A DNA stretch of 64,000 nt from Buddleja alternifolia (Eukaryota; Streptophyta; Magnoliopsida; Lamiales; Scrophulariaceae), in contig CM033405.1 in the NCBI GenBank assembly GCA_019426215.1, positions 9,215,001 through 9,279,000 of the forward strand, given 5' to 3'. Each line of letters opens with the position of its first letter. Position 1 is the first letter of the stretch. Below, piece by piece: positions 25,425 through 37,941 of this stretch. Position numbers and translations under genes: made by a program. The notes under the pieces are model-generated. The model was not told where the DNA came from and did no database searches. It was given only the letters and a program-made list of their open reading frames with translations.

Positions 25425-25542
25425 CTTCTAGAAGACTATTTCATAACAGCCATAACATCTGATTTATTTGTGCTGTTACAAAATGGTTAATGGCAGAATT
25501 AAATTTCTGATTTAATTCTATCAGATTTTTCACCTATATAAA
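25425..25542 (+). promoter_or_regulatory. Representative satellite promoter: HSE-like palindrome and TATA box
   Basis: CTTCTAGAAG (25425-25434) contains TTCTAGAA, a two-module inverted heat-shock-element core (TTCnnGAA). TATATAAA follows at 25535-25542, about 100 bp downstream, with CACC before it and GGGGTCCTCC after it. The core is kept in all units I inspected, including those with changed flanks (near 23338, 28898 and 34466). The TATA box varies only as TATATAAAGG, TTATATAAAGG and one TATATAAT. Promoter activity and heat response are predictions. Confidence 0.6.
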
Positions 25543-25831
25543 GGGGTCCTCCAGCATTCTGAAATTCACACCAACTCAAACACATTCTCTCTAGTGTTCT
25601 TGAGTTCATCATATCATCATCAAATATTTCTTGAGTTTTTCAGCAGTTTAGTAAAGTTCGTTTTTTTCTGAAATTGAAGTGGTTCAATCTTCAGAAAAGG
25701 TTTCGTTGTATCTTGGGACACGTTTTGTCAAAGCCGGTACCACCTATAACCGGGGCAATTTCGTGTTAAGGATAGAGTTAATTCTCGCCTCGAAACACTC
25801 TCATCCTTTTCTTTCATTTTTCAAATTGTTC

Positions 25832-25856
25832 GTTAAATTTGTTCAACAAACTTAAC
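25832..25856. repeat. Representative 25-bp imperfect palindrome in each unit
   Basis: GTTAAATTTGTT C AACAAACTTAAC: 12-base arms with one mismatched pair around a single central base. It recurs in every unit (often with TTAAATTAG replacing TTAAATTTG) about 300 bp after the TATA box, and the array terminates inside one at 36278. Confidence 0.85.
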
Positions 25857-28800
25857 ACGAAATTCTGTTGATTCAAATTTTTTCGAAAAATCTGAAAATG
25901 CCAAGCCGTGGGCCTGGGCCTTGGTCTTGGTCTTGTGGCTTGTGGCTTGAGGTGTTTGGTGTGGGCATGGGCTTGGGCCTCTCTATTATTCTTTTTGGAC
26001 AAAAGTTTAATTGGGCTTCCCAAAAAATACAACAAAGCTAAATTGGATTTTATTAAACCAATTTGAATTAATAAAATGCTGGCCAATTTTTTTTTTTAAT
26101 TCGAATTAAATTTAATTCAGCTTTCTAGAAGACTATTTCGTAACAGCCATAACATCTGATTTATTTGTGCTGTTACAAAATGGTTAATGGCAGAATTAAA
26201 TTTCTGATTTAATTCTATCAGATTTTTCACCTATATAAAGGGGTCCTCCAGCATTCTGAAATTCACACCAACTCAAACACATTCTCTCTAGTGTTCTTGA
26301 GTTCATCATATCATCATCAAATATTTCTTGAGTTTTTCAGCAGTTTAGTAAAGTTCGTTTTTTTCTGAAATTGAAGTGGTTCAATCTTCAGAAAAGGTTT
26401 CGTTGTATCTTGGGACACGTTTTGTCAAAGCCGGTACCACCTATAGCCGGGGCAATTTCGTGTTAAGGATAGAGTTAATTCTCGCCTCGAAACACTCTCA
26501 TCCTTTTCTTTCATTTTTCAAATTGTTCGTTAAATTTGTTCAACAAACTTAACACGAAATTCTGTTGATTCAAATTTTTTCGAAAAATCTGAAAATGGCA
26601 AGTCGTGGGCCTGGGCCTTGGTCTTGGTCTTGTGGCTTGTGGCTTGAGTGTTGTTTGTGTGGGCATGGGCTTGGGCCTCTCTATTATTCTTTTTGGACAA
26701 AAGTTTAATTGGGCTTCCCAGAAAATCCAACAAAGCTAAATTTGATTTTATTAAATAAATTTGAATTAATAAAATGCTGCCCACATTTTTTTTTCATTCG
26801 AATTAAATTTAATTCAGCCTTCTAGAAGACTATTTCATAACAGCCTTAACATCTGATTTATTTGTGCTGTTACAAAATGTTTAATGGCAGAATTAAATTT
26901 CTGATTTAATTCTATCAGATTTTTCACCTATATAAAGGGGTCCTCCACCATTCTGAAATTCACACCAACTCAAACACATTCTCTCTAGTGTTCTTGAGTT
27001 CATCATATCATCATCAAATATTTCTTGAGTTTTTCAGCAGTTTAGTAAAGTTCGTTTTTTTCTGAAATTGAAGTGGTTCAATCTTCAGAAAAGGTTTCGT
27101 TGTATCTTGGGACACGTTTTGTCAAAGCCGGTACCACCTATAGCCGGGGCAATTTCGTGTTAAGGATAGAGTTAATTCTCGCCTCGAAACACTCTCATCC
27201 TTTTCTTTCATTTTTCAAATTGTTCGTTAATTTGTTCAACAAACTTAACACGAAATTCGGTTGATTCAAATTTTTTCGAAAAATCTGAAAATGGCAAGTC
27301 GTGGGCCTGGGCCTTGGTCTTGGTCTTGTGGCTTGTGGCTTGAGGTGTTTGGTGTGGGCATGGGCTTGGGCCTCTCTATTATTCTTTTTGGACAAAAGTT
27401 TAATTGGGCTTCCCAGAAAATCCAACAAAACAAAATTTGATTTTATTAAATCATTTGAATTAATAAAATGCTGGCCACATTTTTTTTAATTCGAATTAAA
27501 TTTAATTCAGCCATTCTAGAAGACTATTTCATAACAGCCATAACATCTGATTTATTTGTGTTGTTACAAAATGGTTAATGGCAGAATTAAATTTCTGATT
27601 TAATTCTATTAGATTTTCCCCTTATATAAAGGAGTCCTCCAGCATTCTGAAATTCACACCAACTCAAACACATTCTCTCTAGTGTTCTTGAGTTCATCAT
27701 ATCATTATCAATATTTCTTGAGTTTTTCAGCAGTTTAGTAAAGTTCGTTTTTTCTGAAATTGAAGTGGTTCAATCTTCAGAAAAGGTTTCGTTGTATCTT
27801 GGGACACGTTTTGTCAAAGCCGGTACCACCTATAGCCGGGGCAATTTCGTGTTAAGGATAGAGTTAATTCTCGTCTCGAAACACTCTCATCCTTTTCTTT
27901 CATTTTTCAAATTGTTCGTTAAATTTGTTCAACAAACTTAACACGAAATTCTGTTGATTCAAATTTTTTCGAAAAATCTGAAAATGGCAAGTCGTGGGCC
28001 TGGGCCTTGGTCTTGGTCTTGTGGCTTGTGGCTTGATGTGTTTGGTGTGGGCATGGGCTTGGGCCTCTCTATTATTCTTTTTGGACAAAAGTTTAATTGG
28101 GCTTCCCAGAAAATCCAACAAAGCTAAATTTGATTTTATTAAATAAATTTGAATTAATAAAATGCTGCCCATATTTTTTTTTCATTCGAATTAAATTTAA
28201 TTCAGCCTTCTAGAAGACTATTTCATAACAGCCTTAACATCTGATTTATTTGTGCTGTTACAAAATGTTTAATGGCAGAATTAAATTTCTGATTTAATTC
28301 TATCAGATTTTTCACCTATATAAAGGGGTCCTCCACCATTATGAAATTCACACCAACTCAAACACATTCTCTCTAGTGTTCTTGAGTTCATCATATCATC
28401 ATCAAATATTTCTTGAGTTTTTCAGCAGTTTAGTAAAGTTCGTTTTTTTCTGAAATTGAAGTGGTTCAATCTTCAGAAAAGGTTTCGTTGTATCTTGGGA
28501 CACGTTTTGTCAAAGCCGGTACCACCTATAGCCGGGGCAATTTCGTGTTAAGGATAGAGTTAATTCTCGTCTCGAAACACTCTCATCCTTTTCTTTCATT
28601 TTTCAAATTGTTCGTTAAATTTGTTCAACAAACTTAACACGAAATTCGGTTGATTCAAATTTTTTCGAAAAATCTGAAAATGTCAAGTCGTGGGCCTGGG
28701 CCTTGGTCTTGGTCTTGTGGCTTGTGGCTTGAGGTGTTTGGTGTGGGCATGGGCTTGGGCCTCTCTATTATTCTTTTTGGACAAAAGTTTAATTGGGCTT

Positions 28801-31800
28801 CCCAGAAAATCCAACAAAACAAAATTTGATTTTATTAAATCAGTTTGAATTAATAAAATGCTGTCCACATTTTTTTTAATTCGAATTAAATTTAATTCAG
28901 CATTCTAGAAGACTATTTCATAACAGCCATAACATCTGATTTATTTGTGCTGTTACAAAATGGTTAATGGCAGAATTAAATTTCTGATTTAATTCTATTA
29001 GATTTTCCCCTTATATAAAGGAGTCCTCCAGCATTCTGAAATTCACACCAACTCAAACACATTCTCTCTAGTGTTCTTGAGTTCATCATATCATTATCAA
29101 ATATTTCTGGAGTTTTTCAGCAGTTTAGTAAAGTTCGTTTTTTTCTGAAATTGAAGTGGTTCAATCTTCAGAAAAGGTTTCGTTGTATCTTGGGACACGT
29201 TTTGTCAAAGCCGGTACCACCTATAGCCGGGGCAATTTCGTGTTAAGGATAGAGTTAATTCTCCCCTCGAAACGCTCTCATCCATTTCTTTCATTTTTCA
29301 AATTGTTCGTAAAATTAGTTCACAAACTTAACACGAAATTCTGTTGATTCAAATTTTTTCGAAAAATCTGAAAATGGCAAGCCGTGGGCCTGGGCCTTTG
29401 TCTTGGTCTTGTGGCTTGTGGCTTGAGGTGTTTGGTGTGGGCATGGGCTTGGGCCTCTCTATTATTCTTTTTGGACAAAAGTTTAATTGGGCTTCCCAGA
29501 AAATCCAACAAAGCTAAATTTGATTTTATTAAATCAATTTGAATTAATAAAAAACTGGCCACATTTTTTTTTAATTCGAATTAAATTTAATTCAGCCTTC
29601 TAGAAGACTATTTCATAACAGCCATAACATCTGATTTATTTGTGCTGTTACAAAATGGTTAATGGCAGAATTAAATTTCTGATTTAATTCTATCAAATTT
29701 TTCACCTATATAAAGGGGTCCTCCAACATTCCGAAATTCACACCAACTCAAACACATTCTCTCTAGTGTTCTTGAGTTCATCATATCATCATCAAATATT
29801 TCTTGAGTTTTTCAGCAGTTTAGTAAAGTTCGTTTTTTTTTTAAATTGAAGTGGTTCAATCTTCAGAAAAGGTTTCGTTGTATCTTGGGACACGTTTTGT
29901 CAAAGCCGGTACCACCTATAGCCGTGGCAATTTCGTGTTAAGGATAGAGTTAATTCTCGCCTCGAAACGCTCTCATCCTTTTCTTTCATTTTTCAAATTG
30001 TTCGTTAAATTAGATCAACAAACTTAACACGAAATCCTGTTGATTCAAATTTTTTCGTAAAATCTGAAAATGGTAAGCCGTGGGCCTGGGCCTTTGTCTT
30101 GGTCTTGTGGCTTGTGGCTTGAGGTGTTTGGTGTGGGCATGGGCTTGGGCCTCTCTATTATTATTTTTGGACAAAAGTTTAATTGGGCTTCCCAGAAAAT
30201 CCAACAAAGCTAAATTTGATTTTATTAAATCAATTTGAATTAATAAAAAACTGGCCACATTTTTTTGAATTCGAATTAAATTTAATTCAGCCTTCTAGAA
30301 GACTATTTCATAACAGCCATAACATCTGATTTATTTGTGCTGTTACAAAATGGTTAATGGCAGAATTAAATTTCTGATTTAATTCCATCAGATTTTTCAC
30401 CTATATAAAGGGGTCCTCCAGCATTCTGAAATTCACACCAACTTAAACACATTCTCTCTAGTGTTCTTGAGTTCATCATATCATCATCAAATATTTCTTG
30501 AGTTTTTCAGCAGTTTAGTAAAGTTCGTTTTTTTCTGAAATTGAAGTGGTTCAATCTTCAGAAAAGGTTTCGTTGTATCTTGGGACACGTTTTGTCAAAG
30601 CCGGTACCACCTATAGCCGGGGCAATTTCGTGTTAAGGATAGAGTTAATTCTCGTCTCGAAACACTCTCATCCTTTTCTTTCATTTTTCAAATTGTTCGT
30701 AAAATTAGTTCAACAAACTTAACACGAAATTCTGTTGATTCAAATTTTTTCGAAAAATCTGAAAATGGCAAGCCGTGGGCCTGGGCCTTTGTCCTGGTCT
30801 TGTGGCTTGTGGCTTGAGGTGTTTGGTGTGGGCATGGGCTTGGGCCTCTCTATTATTCTTTTTGGACAAAAGTTTAATTGGGCTTCCCAGAAAATCCAAC
30901 AAAACAAAATTTGATTTTATTAAATCAGTTTGAATTAATAAAATGCTGTCCACATTTTTTTTAATTCGAATTAAATTTAATTCAGCATTCTAGAAGACTA
31001 TTTCATAACAGCCCTAACATCTGATTTATTTGTGCTGTTACAAAATGGTTAATGGCAGAATTAAATTTCTGATTTAATTTTATTAGATTTTCCCCTATAT
31101 AAAGGGTCCTCCAGCATTCTGAAATTCACACCAACTCAAACACATTCTCTCTAGTGTTCTTGAGTTCATCATATCATTATCAAATATTTCTGGAGTTTTT
31201 CAGCAGTTTAGTAAAGTTCGTTTTTTTCTGAAATTGAAGTGGTTCAATCTTCAGAAAAGGTTTCGTTGTATCTTGGGACACGTTTTGTCAAAGCCGGTAC
31301 CACCTATAGCCGGGGCAATTTCGTGTTAAGGACAGAGTTAATTCTCCCCTCGAAACGCTCTCATCCTTTTCTTTCATTTTTCAAATTGTTCGTAAAATTA
31401 GTTCAACAAACTTAACACGAAATTCTGTTGATTCAAATTTTTTCGAAAAATCTGAAAATGGCAAGCCGTGGGCCTGGGCCTTTGTCTTGGTCTTGTGGCT
31501 TGTGGCTTGAGGTGTTTGGTGTGGGCATGGGCTTGGGCCTCTCTATTATTCTTTTTGGACAAAAGTTTAATTGGGCTTCCCAGAAAATCCAACCAAGCTA
31601 AATTTGATTTTATTAAATAAATTTGAATTAATAAAATGCTGCCCACATTTTTTTTTCATTCGAATTAAATTTAATTCAGCCTTCTAGAAGACTATTTCAT
31701 AACAGCCATAACATCTGATTTATTTGTGCTGTTACAAAATGGTTAATGGCAGAATTAAATTTCTGATTTAATTCTATTAGATTTTCCCCTTATATAAAGG

Positions 31801-34800
31801 AGTCCTCCAGCATTCTGAAATTCACACCAACTCAAACACATTCTCTCTAGTGTTCTTGAGTTCATCATATCATCATCAAATATTTCTTGAGTTTTTCAGC
31901 AGTTTAGTAAAGTTCGTTTTTTTTTTAAATTGAAGTGGTTCAATCTTCAGAAAAGGTTTCGTTGTATCTTGGTACACGTTTTGTCAAAGCCGGTACCACC
32001 TATAGCCGTGGCAATTTCGTGTTAAGGATAGAGTTAATTCTCGCCTCGAAACGCTCTCATCCTTTTCTTTCATTTTTCAAATTGTTCGTTAAATTAGTTC
32101 AACAAACTTAACACGAAATTTTGTTGATTCAAATTTTTTCGAAAAATCTGAAAATGGCAAGCCATGGGCCTGGGCCTTGGTCTTGGTCTTGTGGCTTGTG
32201 GCTTGAGGTGTTTGGTGTGGGCATGGGCTTGGGCCTCTCTGTTATTCTTTTTGGACAAAAGTTTAATTGGGCTTCCCAGAAAATCCAACAAAGCTAAATT
32301 TGATTTTATTAAATCAATTTGAATTAATGAAATGCTGGCCACATTTTTTTTTAATTCGAATTAAATTTAATTCAGCCTTCTAGAAGACTATTTCATAACA
32401 GCCGTAACATCTTATTTATTTGTGCTGTTACAAAATGTTTATTGGCAGAATTAAATTTCTGATTTAATTCCATCAGATTTTTCACCTATATAAAGGGGTC
32501 CTCCACCATTCTGAAATTCACACCAACACAAACACAATCTCGCTAGTGTTCTTGAGTTCATCATATCATCATCAAATATTTCTTGAGTTTTTCAGCAGTT
32601 TAGTAAAGTTCGTTTTTTTCTGAAATTGAAGTGGTTCAATCTTCAGAAAAGGTTTCGTTGTATCTTGGGACACGTTTTGTCAAAGCCGGTACCACCTATA
32701 GCCGGGGCAATTTCGTGTTAAGGATAGAGTTAATTCTCGTCTCGAAACACTCTCATCCTTTTCTTTCATTTTTCAAATTGTTCGTTAAATTTGTTCAACA
32801 AACTTAACACGAAATTCTGTTGATTCAAATTTTTTCGAAAAATCTGAAAATGGCAAGTCGTGGGCCTGGGCCTTGGTCTTGGTCTTGTGGCTTGTGGCTT
32901 GAGGTGTTTGGTGTGGGCATGGGCTTGGGCCTCTCTATTATTCTTTTTGGACAAAAGTTTAATTGGGCTTCCCAGAAAATCCAACAAAGCTAAATTTGAT
33001 TTTATTAAATAAATTTGAATTAATAAAATGCTGCCCACATTTTTTTTTAATTCGAATTAAATTTAATTCAGCCTTCTAGAAGACTATTTCATAACAGCCT
33101 TAACATCTGATTTATTTGTGCTGTTACAAAATGTTTAATGGCAGAATTAAATTTCTGATTTAATTCTATCAGATTTTTCACCTATATAAAGGGGTCCTCC
33201 AGTATTCTGAAATTCACACCAACTCAAACACATTCTCTCTAGTGTTCTTGAGTTCATCATATCATCATCAAATATTTCTTGAGTTTTTCAGCAGTTTAGT
33301 AAAGTTTGTTTTTTTCTGAAATTGAAGTGGTTCAATCTTCAGAAAAGGTTTCGTTGTATCTTGGGACACGTTTTGTCAAAGCCGGTACCACCTATAGCCG
33401 GGGCAATTTCGTGTTAAGGATAGAGTTAATTCTCGCCTCGAAACGCTCTCATCCTTTTCTTTCATTTTTCAAATTGTTCGTTAAATTAGTTCAACAAACT
33501 TAACACGAAATTCTGTTGATTCAAATTTTTTCGTAAAATCTGAAAATGGCAAGCCGTGGGCCTGGGCCTTTGTCTTGGTCTTGTGGCTTGTGGCTTGAGG
33601 TGTTTGGTGTGGGCATGGGCTTGGGCCTCTCTGTTATTCTTTTTGGACAAAAGTTTAATTGGGCTTCCCAGAAAATCCAACAAAACTAAATTTGATTTTA
33701 TTAAATCAGTTTGAATTAATAAAATGCTGTCCACATTTTTTTAATTCGAATTAAATTTAATTCAGCCTTCTAGAAGACTATTTCATAACAGCCATAACAT
33801 CTGATTTATTTGTGCTGTTACAAAATGGTTAATGGCAGAATTAAATTTCTGATTTAATTCTATTAGATTTTTCCCCTATATAAAGGAGTCCTCCAGCATT
33901 CTGAAATTCACACCAACTCAAACACATTCTCTCTAGTGTTCTTGAGTTCATCATATCATTATCAAATATTTCTTGAGTTTTTCAGCAGTTTAGTAAAGTT
34001 CGTTTTTTTCTGAAATTGAAGTGGTGCAATCTTCAGAAAAGGTTTCGTTGTATCTTGGGACACGTTTTGTCAAAGCCGGTACCACCTATAGCCGGGGCAA
34101 TTTCATGTTAAGGATAGAGTTAATTCTCGCCTCGAAACGCTCTCATCCTTTTCTTTCATTTTTCAAATTGTTCGTTAAATTAGTTCAACAAACTTAACAC
34201 GAAATTCTGTTGATTCAAATTTTTTCGAAAAATCTGAAAATGGCAAGCCGTGGGCCTGGGCCTTTGTCTTGGTCTTGTGGCTTGTGGCTTGAGGTGTTTG
34301 GTGTGGGCATGGGCTTGGGCCTCTCTATTATTCTTTTTGGACAAAAGTTTAATTGGGCTTCCCAGAAAATCCAACAAAGCTAAATTTGATTTTATTAAAT
34401 CAATTTGAATTAATAAAAAACTGGCCACATTTTTTTTAATTCGAATTAAATTTAATTCAGCCTTCTAGAACACTATTTCATAACAGCCGTAACATCTGAT
34501 TTATTTGTGCTGTTACAAAATGGTTAATGGCAGAATTAAATTTCTGATTTAATTCTATCAAATTTTTCACCTATATAAAGGGGTCCTCCAGCATTCTGAA
34601 ATTCACACCAACTCAAACACATTCTCTCTAGTGTTCTTGAGTTCATCATATCATCATCAAATATTTCTTGAGTTTTTCAGCAGTTTAGTAAAGTTCGTTT
34701 TTTTCTGAAATTGAAGTGGTTCAATCTTCAGAAAAGGTTTCGTTGTATCTTGGGACACGTTTTGTCAAAGCAGGTACCACCTATAGCGGGGGCAATTTCG

Positions 34801-36278
34801 TGTTAAGGATAGAGTTAATTCTCCCCTCGAAACACTCTCATCCTTTTCTTTCATTTTTCAAATTGTTCATTAAATTAGTTCAACAAACTTAACACGAAAT
34901 TCTGTTGATTCAAATTTTTTCGAAAAATCTGAAAATGGCAAGCCGTGGGCCTGGGCCTTAGTCTTGGTCTTGTGGCTTGTGGCTTGAGGTGTTTGGTGTG
35001 GGCATGGGCTTGGGCCTCTCTATTATTCTTTTTGGACAAAAGTTTAATTGGGCTTCCCAGAAAATCTAACAAAGCTAAATTTGATTTTATTAAATCAATT
35101 TGGATTAATGAAATGCTGGCCACATTTTTTTTTAATTCGGATTAAATTTAATTCAGCCTTCTAGAAGACTATTTCATAACAGCCATAACATCTGATTTAT
35201 TTGTGCTGTTACAAAATGTTTAATGGCAGAATTAAATTTCTGATTTAATTCTATCAGATTTTTCACCTATATAAAGGGGTCCTCCAGCATTCTGAAATTC
35301 ACACCAACTCAAACACATTCTCTCTAGTGTTCTTGAGTTCATCATATCATCATCAAATATTTCTTGAGTTTTTCAGCAGTTTAGTAAAGTTCGTTTTTTT
35401 CTGAAATTGAAGTGGTTCAATCTTCAGAAAAGGTTTCGTTGTATCTTGGGACACGTTTTGTCAAAGCCGGTACCACCTATAGCCGGGGCAATTTCGTGTT
35501 AAGGATAGAGTTAATTCTCGTCTCGAAACACTCTCATCCTTTTCTTTCATTTTTCAAATTGTTCGTTAAATTTGTTCAACAAACTTAACACGAAATTCTG
35601 TTGATTCAAATTTTTTCGAAAAATCTGAAAATGGCAAGTCGTGGGCCTGGGCCTTGGTCTTGGTCTTGTGGCTTGTGGCTTGAGGTGTTTGGTGTGGGCA
35701 TGGGCTTGGGCCTCTCTATTATTCTTTTTGGACAAAAGTTTAATTGGGCTTCCCAGAAAATCCAACAAAGCTAAATTTGATTTTATTAAATAAATTTGAA
35801 TTAATAAAATGCTGCCCACATTTTTTTTTAATTCGAATTAAATTTAATTCAGCCTTCTAGAAGACTATTTCATAACAGCCTTAACATCTGATTTATTTGT
35901 GCTGTTACAAAATGTTTAATGGCAGAATTAAATTTCTGATTTAATTCTATCAGATTTTTCACCTATATAAAGGGGTCCTCCAGCATTCTGAAATTCACAC
36001 CAACTCAAACACATTCTCTCTAGTGTTCTTGAGTTCATCATACCATCATCAAATATTTGTTTAGTTTTTCAGCAGTTTAGTAAAGTTCGTTTTTTTCTGA
36101 AATTGAAGTGGTTCAATCTTCAGAAAAGGTTTCGTTGTATCTTGGGACACGTTTTGTCAAAGCCGGTACCACCTATAGCCGGGTCAATTTCGTGTTAAGG
36201 ATAGAGTGAATTCTCGCCTCGAAACACTGTCATCCTTTTCTTTCATTTTTCAAATTGTTCGTTAAATTTGTTCAACAA

Positions 36279-36887
36279 GTAGTGCAAAGGACAAGCAAGT
36301 GGTCAACTTCACACCTGACAAAATTGTAATGCAGTGGACCAAATTGTCCCATACTACACATATACATAGTCAACGTGACTACCACAAGTATGGCACATAA
36401 AGAAGGACCTCGACCCTCACTCTCGCACATTGTTTTAAAAATGTTAAAAGGAATTACTTCGTAGTGGCTCGAAGTTTTAAAATCATGTTTTAATTTTTGA
36501 TTGACTAAAACAAAGTTTCCCAAGTGAATAATCATAAGTTAGGAGATCTTGATGCGTTGATGCACGAGAAAAATAGAGGATGTAGATACAAAATGTCCTA
36601 AATATATCAATTCTTTTTTTTCAAGAATCTCAGCTTATGTTTGGATGTTTTTCATTTAGTTTTCTACTGTCATTTTTTAAAATGTATGGAGAAATTTTTT
36701 TTTTTTGTTTTTTGTCTTTGTGTGAAAATGGTAAGTAGGTCCGGTTTGGTTTACGAAAAAGGTCGGAAATTGACAATTTGATGATCTATTATGTGTGAAA
36801 TATTTGAGTTCGTTAAAAATAATGTGTATGTAAATATTGTTATAAATAAACTAATAGATAATATTATATTGGCTAAATATATCATAA
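36279..36887. other. Unassigned spacer at the array edge
   Basis: Non-repetitive sequence right of the satellite. No gene, conserved motif or inverted repeat was found. Short frames on both strands lack recognisable protein content. Confidence 0.6.
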
Positions 36888-37274
36888 CACTATAAAATAA
36901 TGATTATTGCCCATGTTAATATGTCATGGTCAAAAATTTCTTTATTATGGTTAAAATCAATTGACCACGGCTTTACTACGGCTCTAGCCGTGATATTTGC
37001 AAGCATGGTCAAAACATTAGCCATGGTCAATGTTTTGTTTATTGTAAATACCATGACCATTAGCCATTGTAAAAAAATGATAAGTTAACATTTCTTCCCC
37101 CACAGTTAGTTAGAGCTTAAAATACCTAGCATTCTTTTTCACTATGACTAACTTTAGTGTGTCTATATGAAACATCTATCATGGCCAAATTAGCCATGAG
37201 CTTAGATAACTATAGGCCACGATTTTAAGTCATGTCATATATTTTTATTGCCAATACTCAATTTTCTTGTGGTG
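36888..37274. mobile_element. Small CACTA-like non-autonomous element
   Basis: The left end reads CACTATAAAATAATGATTATTG and the right end, reversed, CACCACAAGAAAATTGAG, close to the CACTACAAGAAAA ends of plant CACTA elements. Flanking trinucleotides TAA and TTA are a near duplication with one mismatch. Inside, the word CCATGGTC/ATGGTCAA recurs many times in both orientations, resembling the subterminal transposase-binding repeats of the superfamily. At 387 bp it has no coding capacity. Confidence 0.6.
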
Positions 37275-37941
37275 TTAGAAGTTGAAATGAAAAATTGACC
37301 CCAAAAAAGAGCATTCAAATACTGAAAATGAGTCTTAAAATATGCACAAGGTTGTGGAGGTTGAGACTAGATGATTTATTTCGTTATATCACCACTCTCG
37401 CTACCGTAAAGACGGTTTTTTCAAACCAAAGAGGTGACAGAAAGAAAGATGTAGGTGTGATTTGGTGAAGGGAAATGTAGTTATTGAAAAATGTGAAAGT
37501 GAAAAAATGAATAAGTAGTTTTTAGTTGGAAATTATGTAAATTAAGTATTTAATTTAGAAATGAAAATGGTCAAGCGAAAACACAAACAAGCGAACCCTT
37601 AGGCTGCGTATGGTTATGTTTTCAGAATTGCATTTTCATTTTCTGGATCACCAGAAAATGAAAATGCACACTTCTAGGTAAATTCTACAGAAAATACTCA
37701 AATTTTAAATTCTACTACACATTTCCCTATACAACAACCAATCATTTCACCCTTTCAATCAATTCACAATCTTTCATCATTAATTACACCATCCTACTTT
37801 TCAACTAATTATTTTTCTTAGTTTATCATATTTTATAATAACTAAATATATATGTATATATATATATATACACACACATACTTTATATCAAATCATTTAT
37901 ATATATATATATACACACACACACATTCATAATTAATTAAA
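37275..37941. other. Spacer with an 18-bp-arm hairpin and AT/AC microsatellite
   Basis: No gene. It contains the hairpin at 37629-37668 and (TA)n(CA)n tracts at about 37845-37922. The segment from about 37612 (GCGTATGGTTATGTTTTCAG) is partly mirrored at about 39700-39722, suggesting that the MULE-like element sits inside an older MITE-like element. Confidence 0.5.
37629..37668. repeat. Perfect 18-bp inverted repeat with a 4-base loop
   Basis: TGCATTTTCATTTTCTGG, loop ATCA, then its exact reverse complement. It lies near the left end of a possible hAT-like MITE and could be a subterminal hairpin of it. Confidence 0.9.

Larger units (their letters stand above)
19286..36278 (+). repeat. 695-bp satellite array, block C
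   Basis: About 24 uninterrupted units following the gypsy element. The first TATA box is at 19969 and the last at 35964, with 695-696 bp spacing throughout. Subtypes are recognisable at the segment before the A/T palindrome: AAAATGCTGCCCAC (G type), AAAATGCTGTCCAC (D), AAAAAACTGGCCAC (F), GAAATGCTGGCCAC (S) and AAAATGCTGGCCAC (A). The block ends inside the unit's own imperfect palindrome at 36278, after TTGTTCAACAA. Confidence 0.96.

Noticed and set aside
25680..25700. Pol III B box in the satellite unit (GGTTCAATCTTC)
   Set aside because: Mismatches at several conserved B-box positions and no matching A box at proper distance.
304..35819. About 30 minus-strand ORFs of 60-90 codons as a tandem gene family
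   Set aside because: They recur once per satellite unit, mostly begin at GTG rather than ATG, are frameshifted in several units and oppose the promoter direction. Kept only as a low-interest test.
655..35971. rDNA intergenic spacer with duplicated Pol I promoters
   Set aside because: TATATAAAGGGG resembles plant rDNA start sites, but the subtype TATATAAAGGAG breaks the G run, there is no rRNA sequence in 64 kb, and the leader looks like a Pol II retroelement leader.
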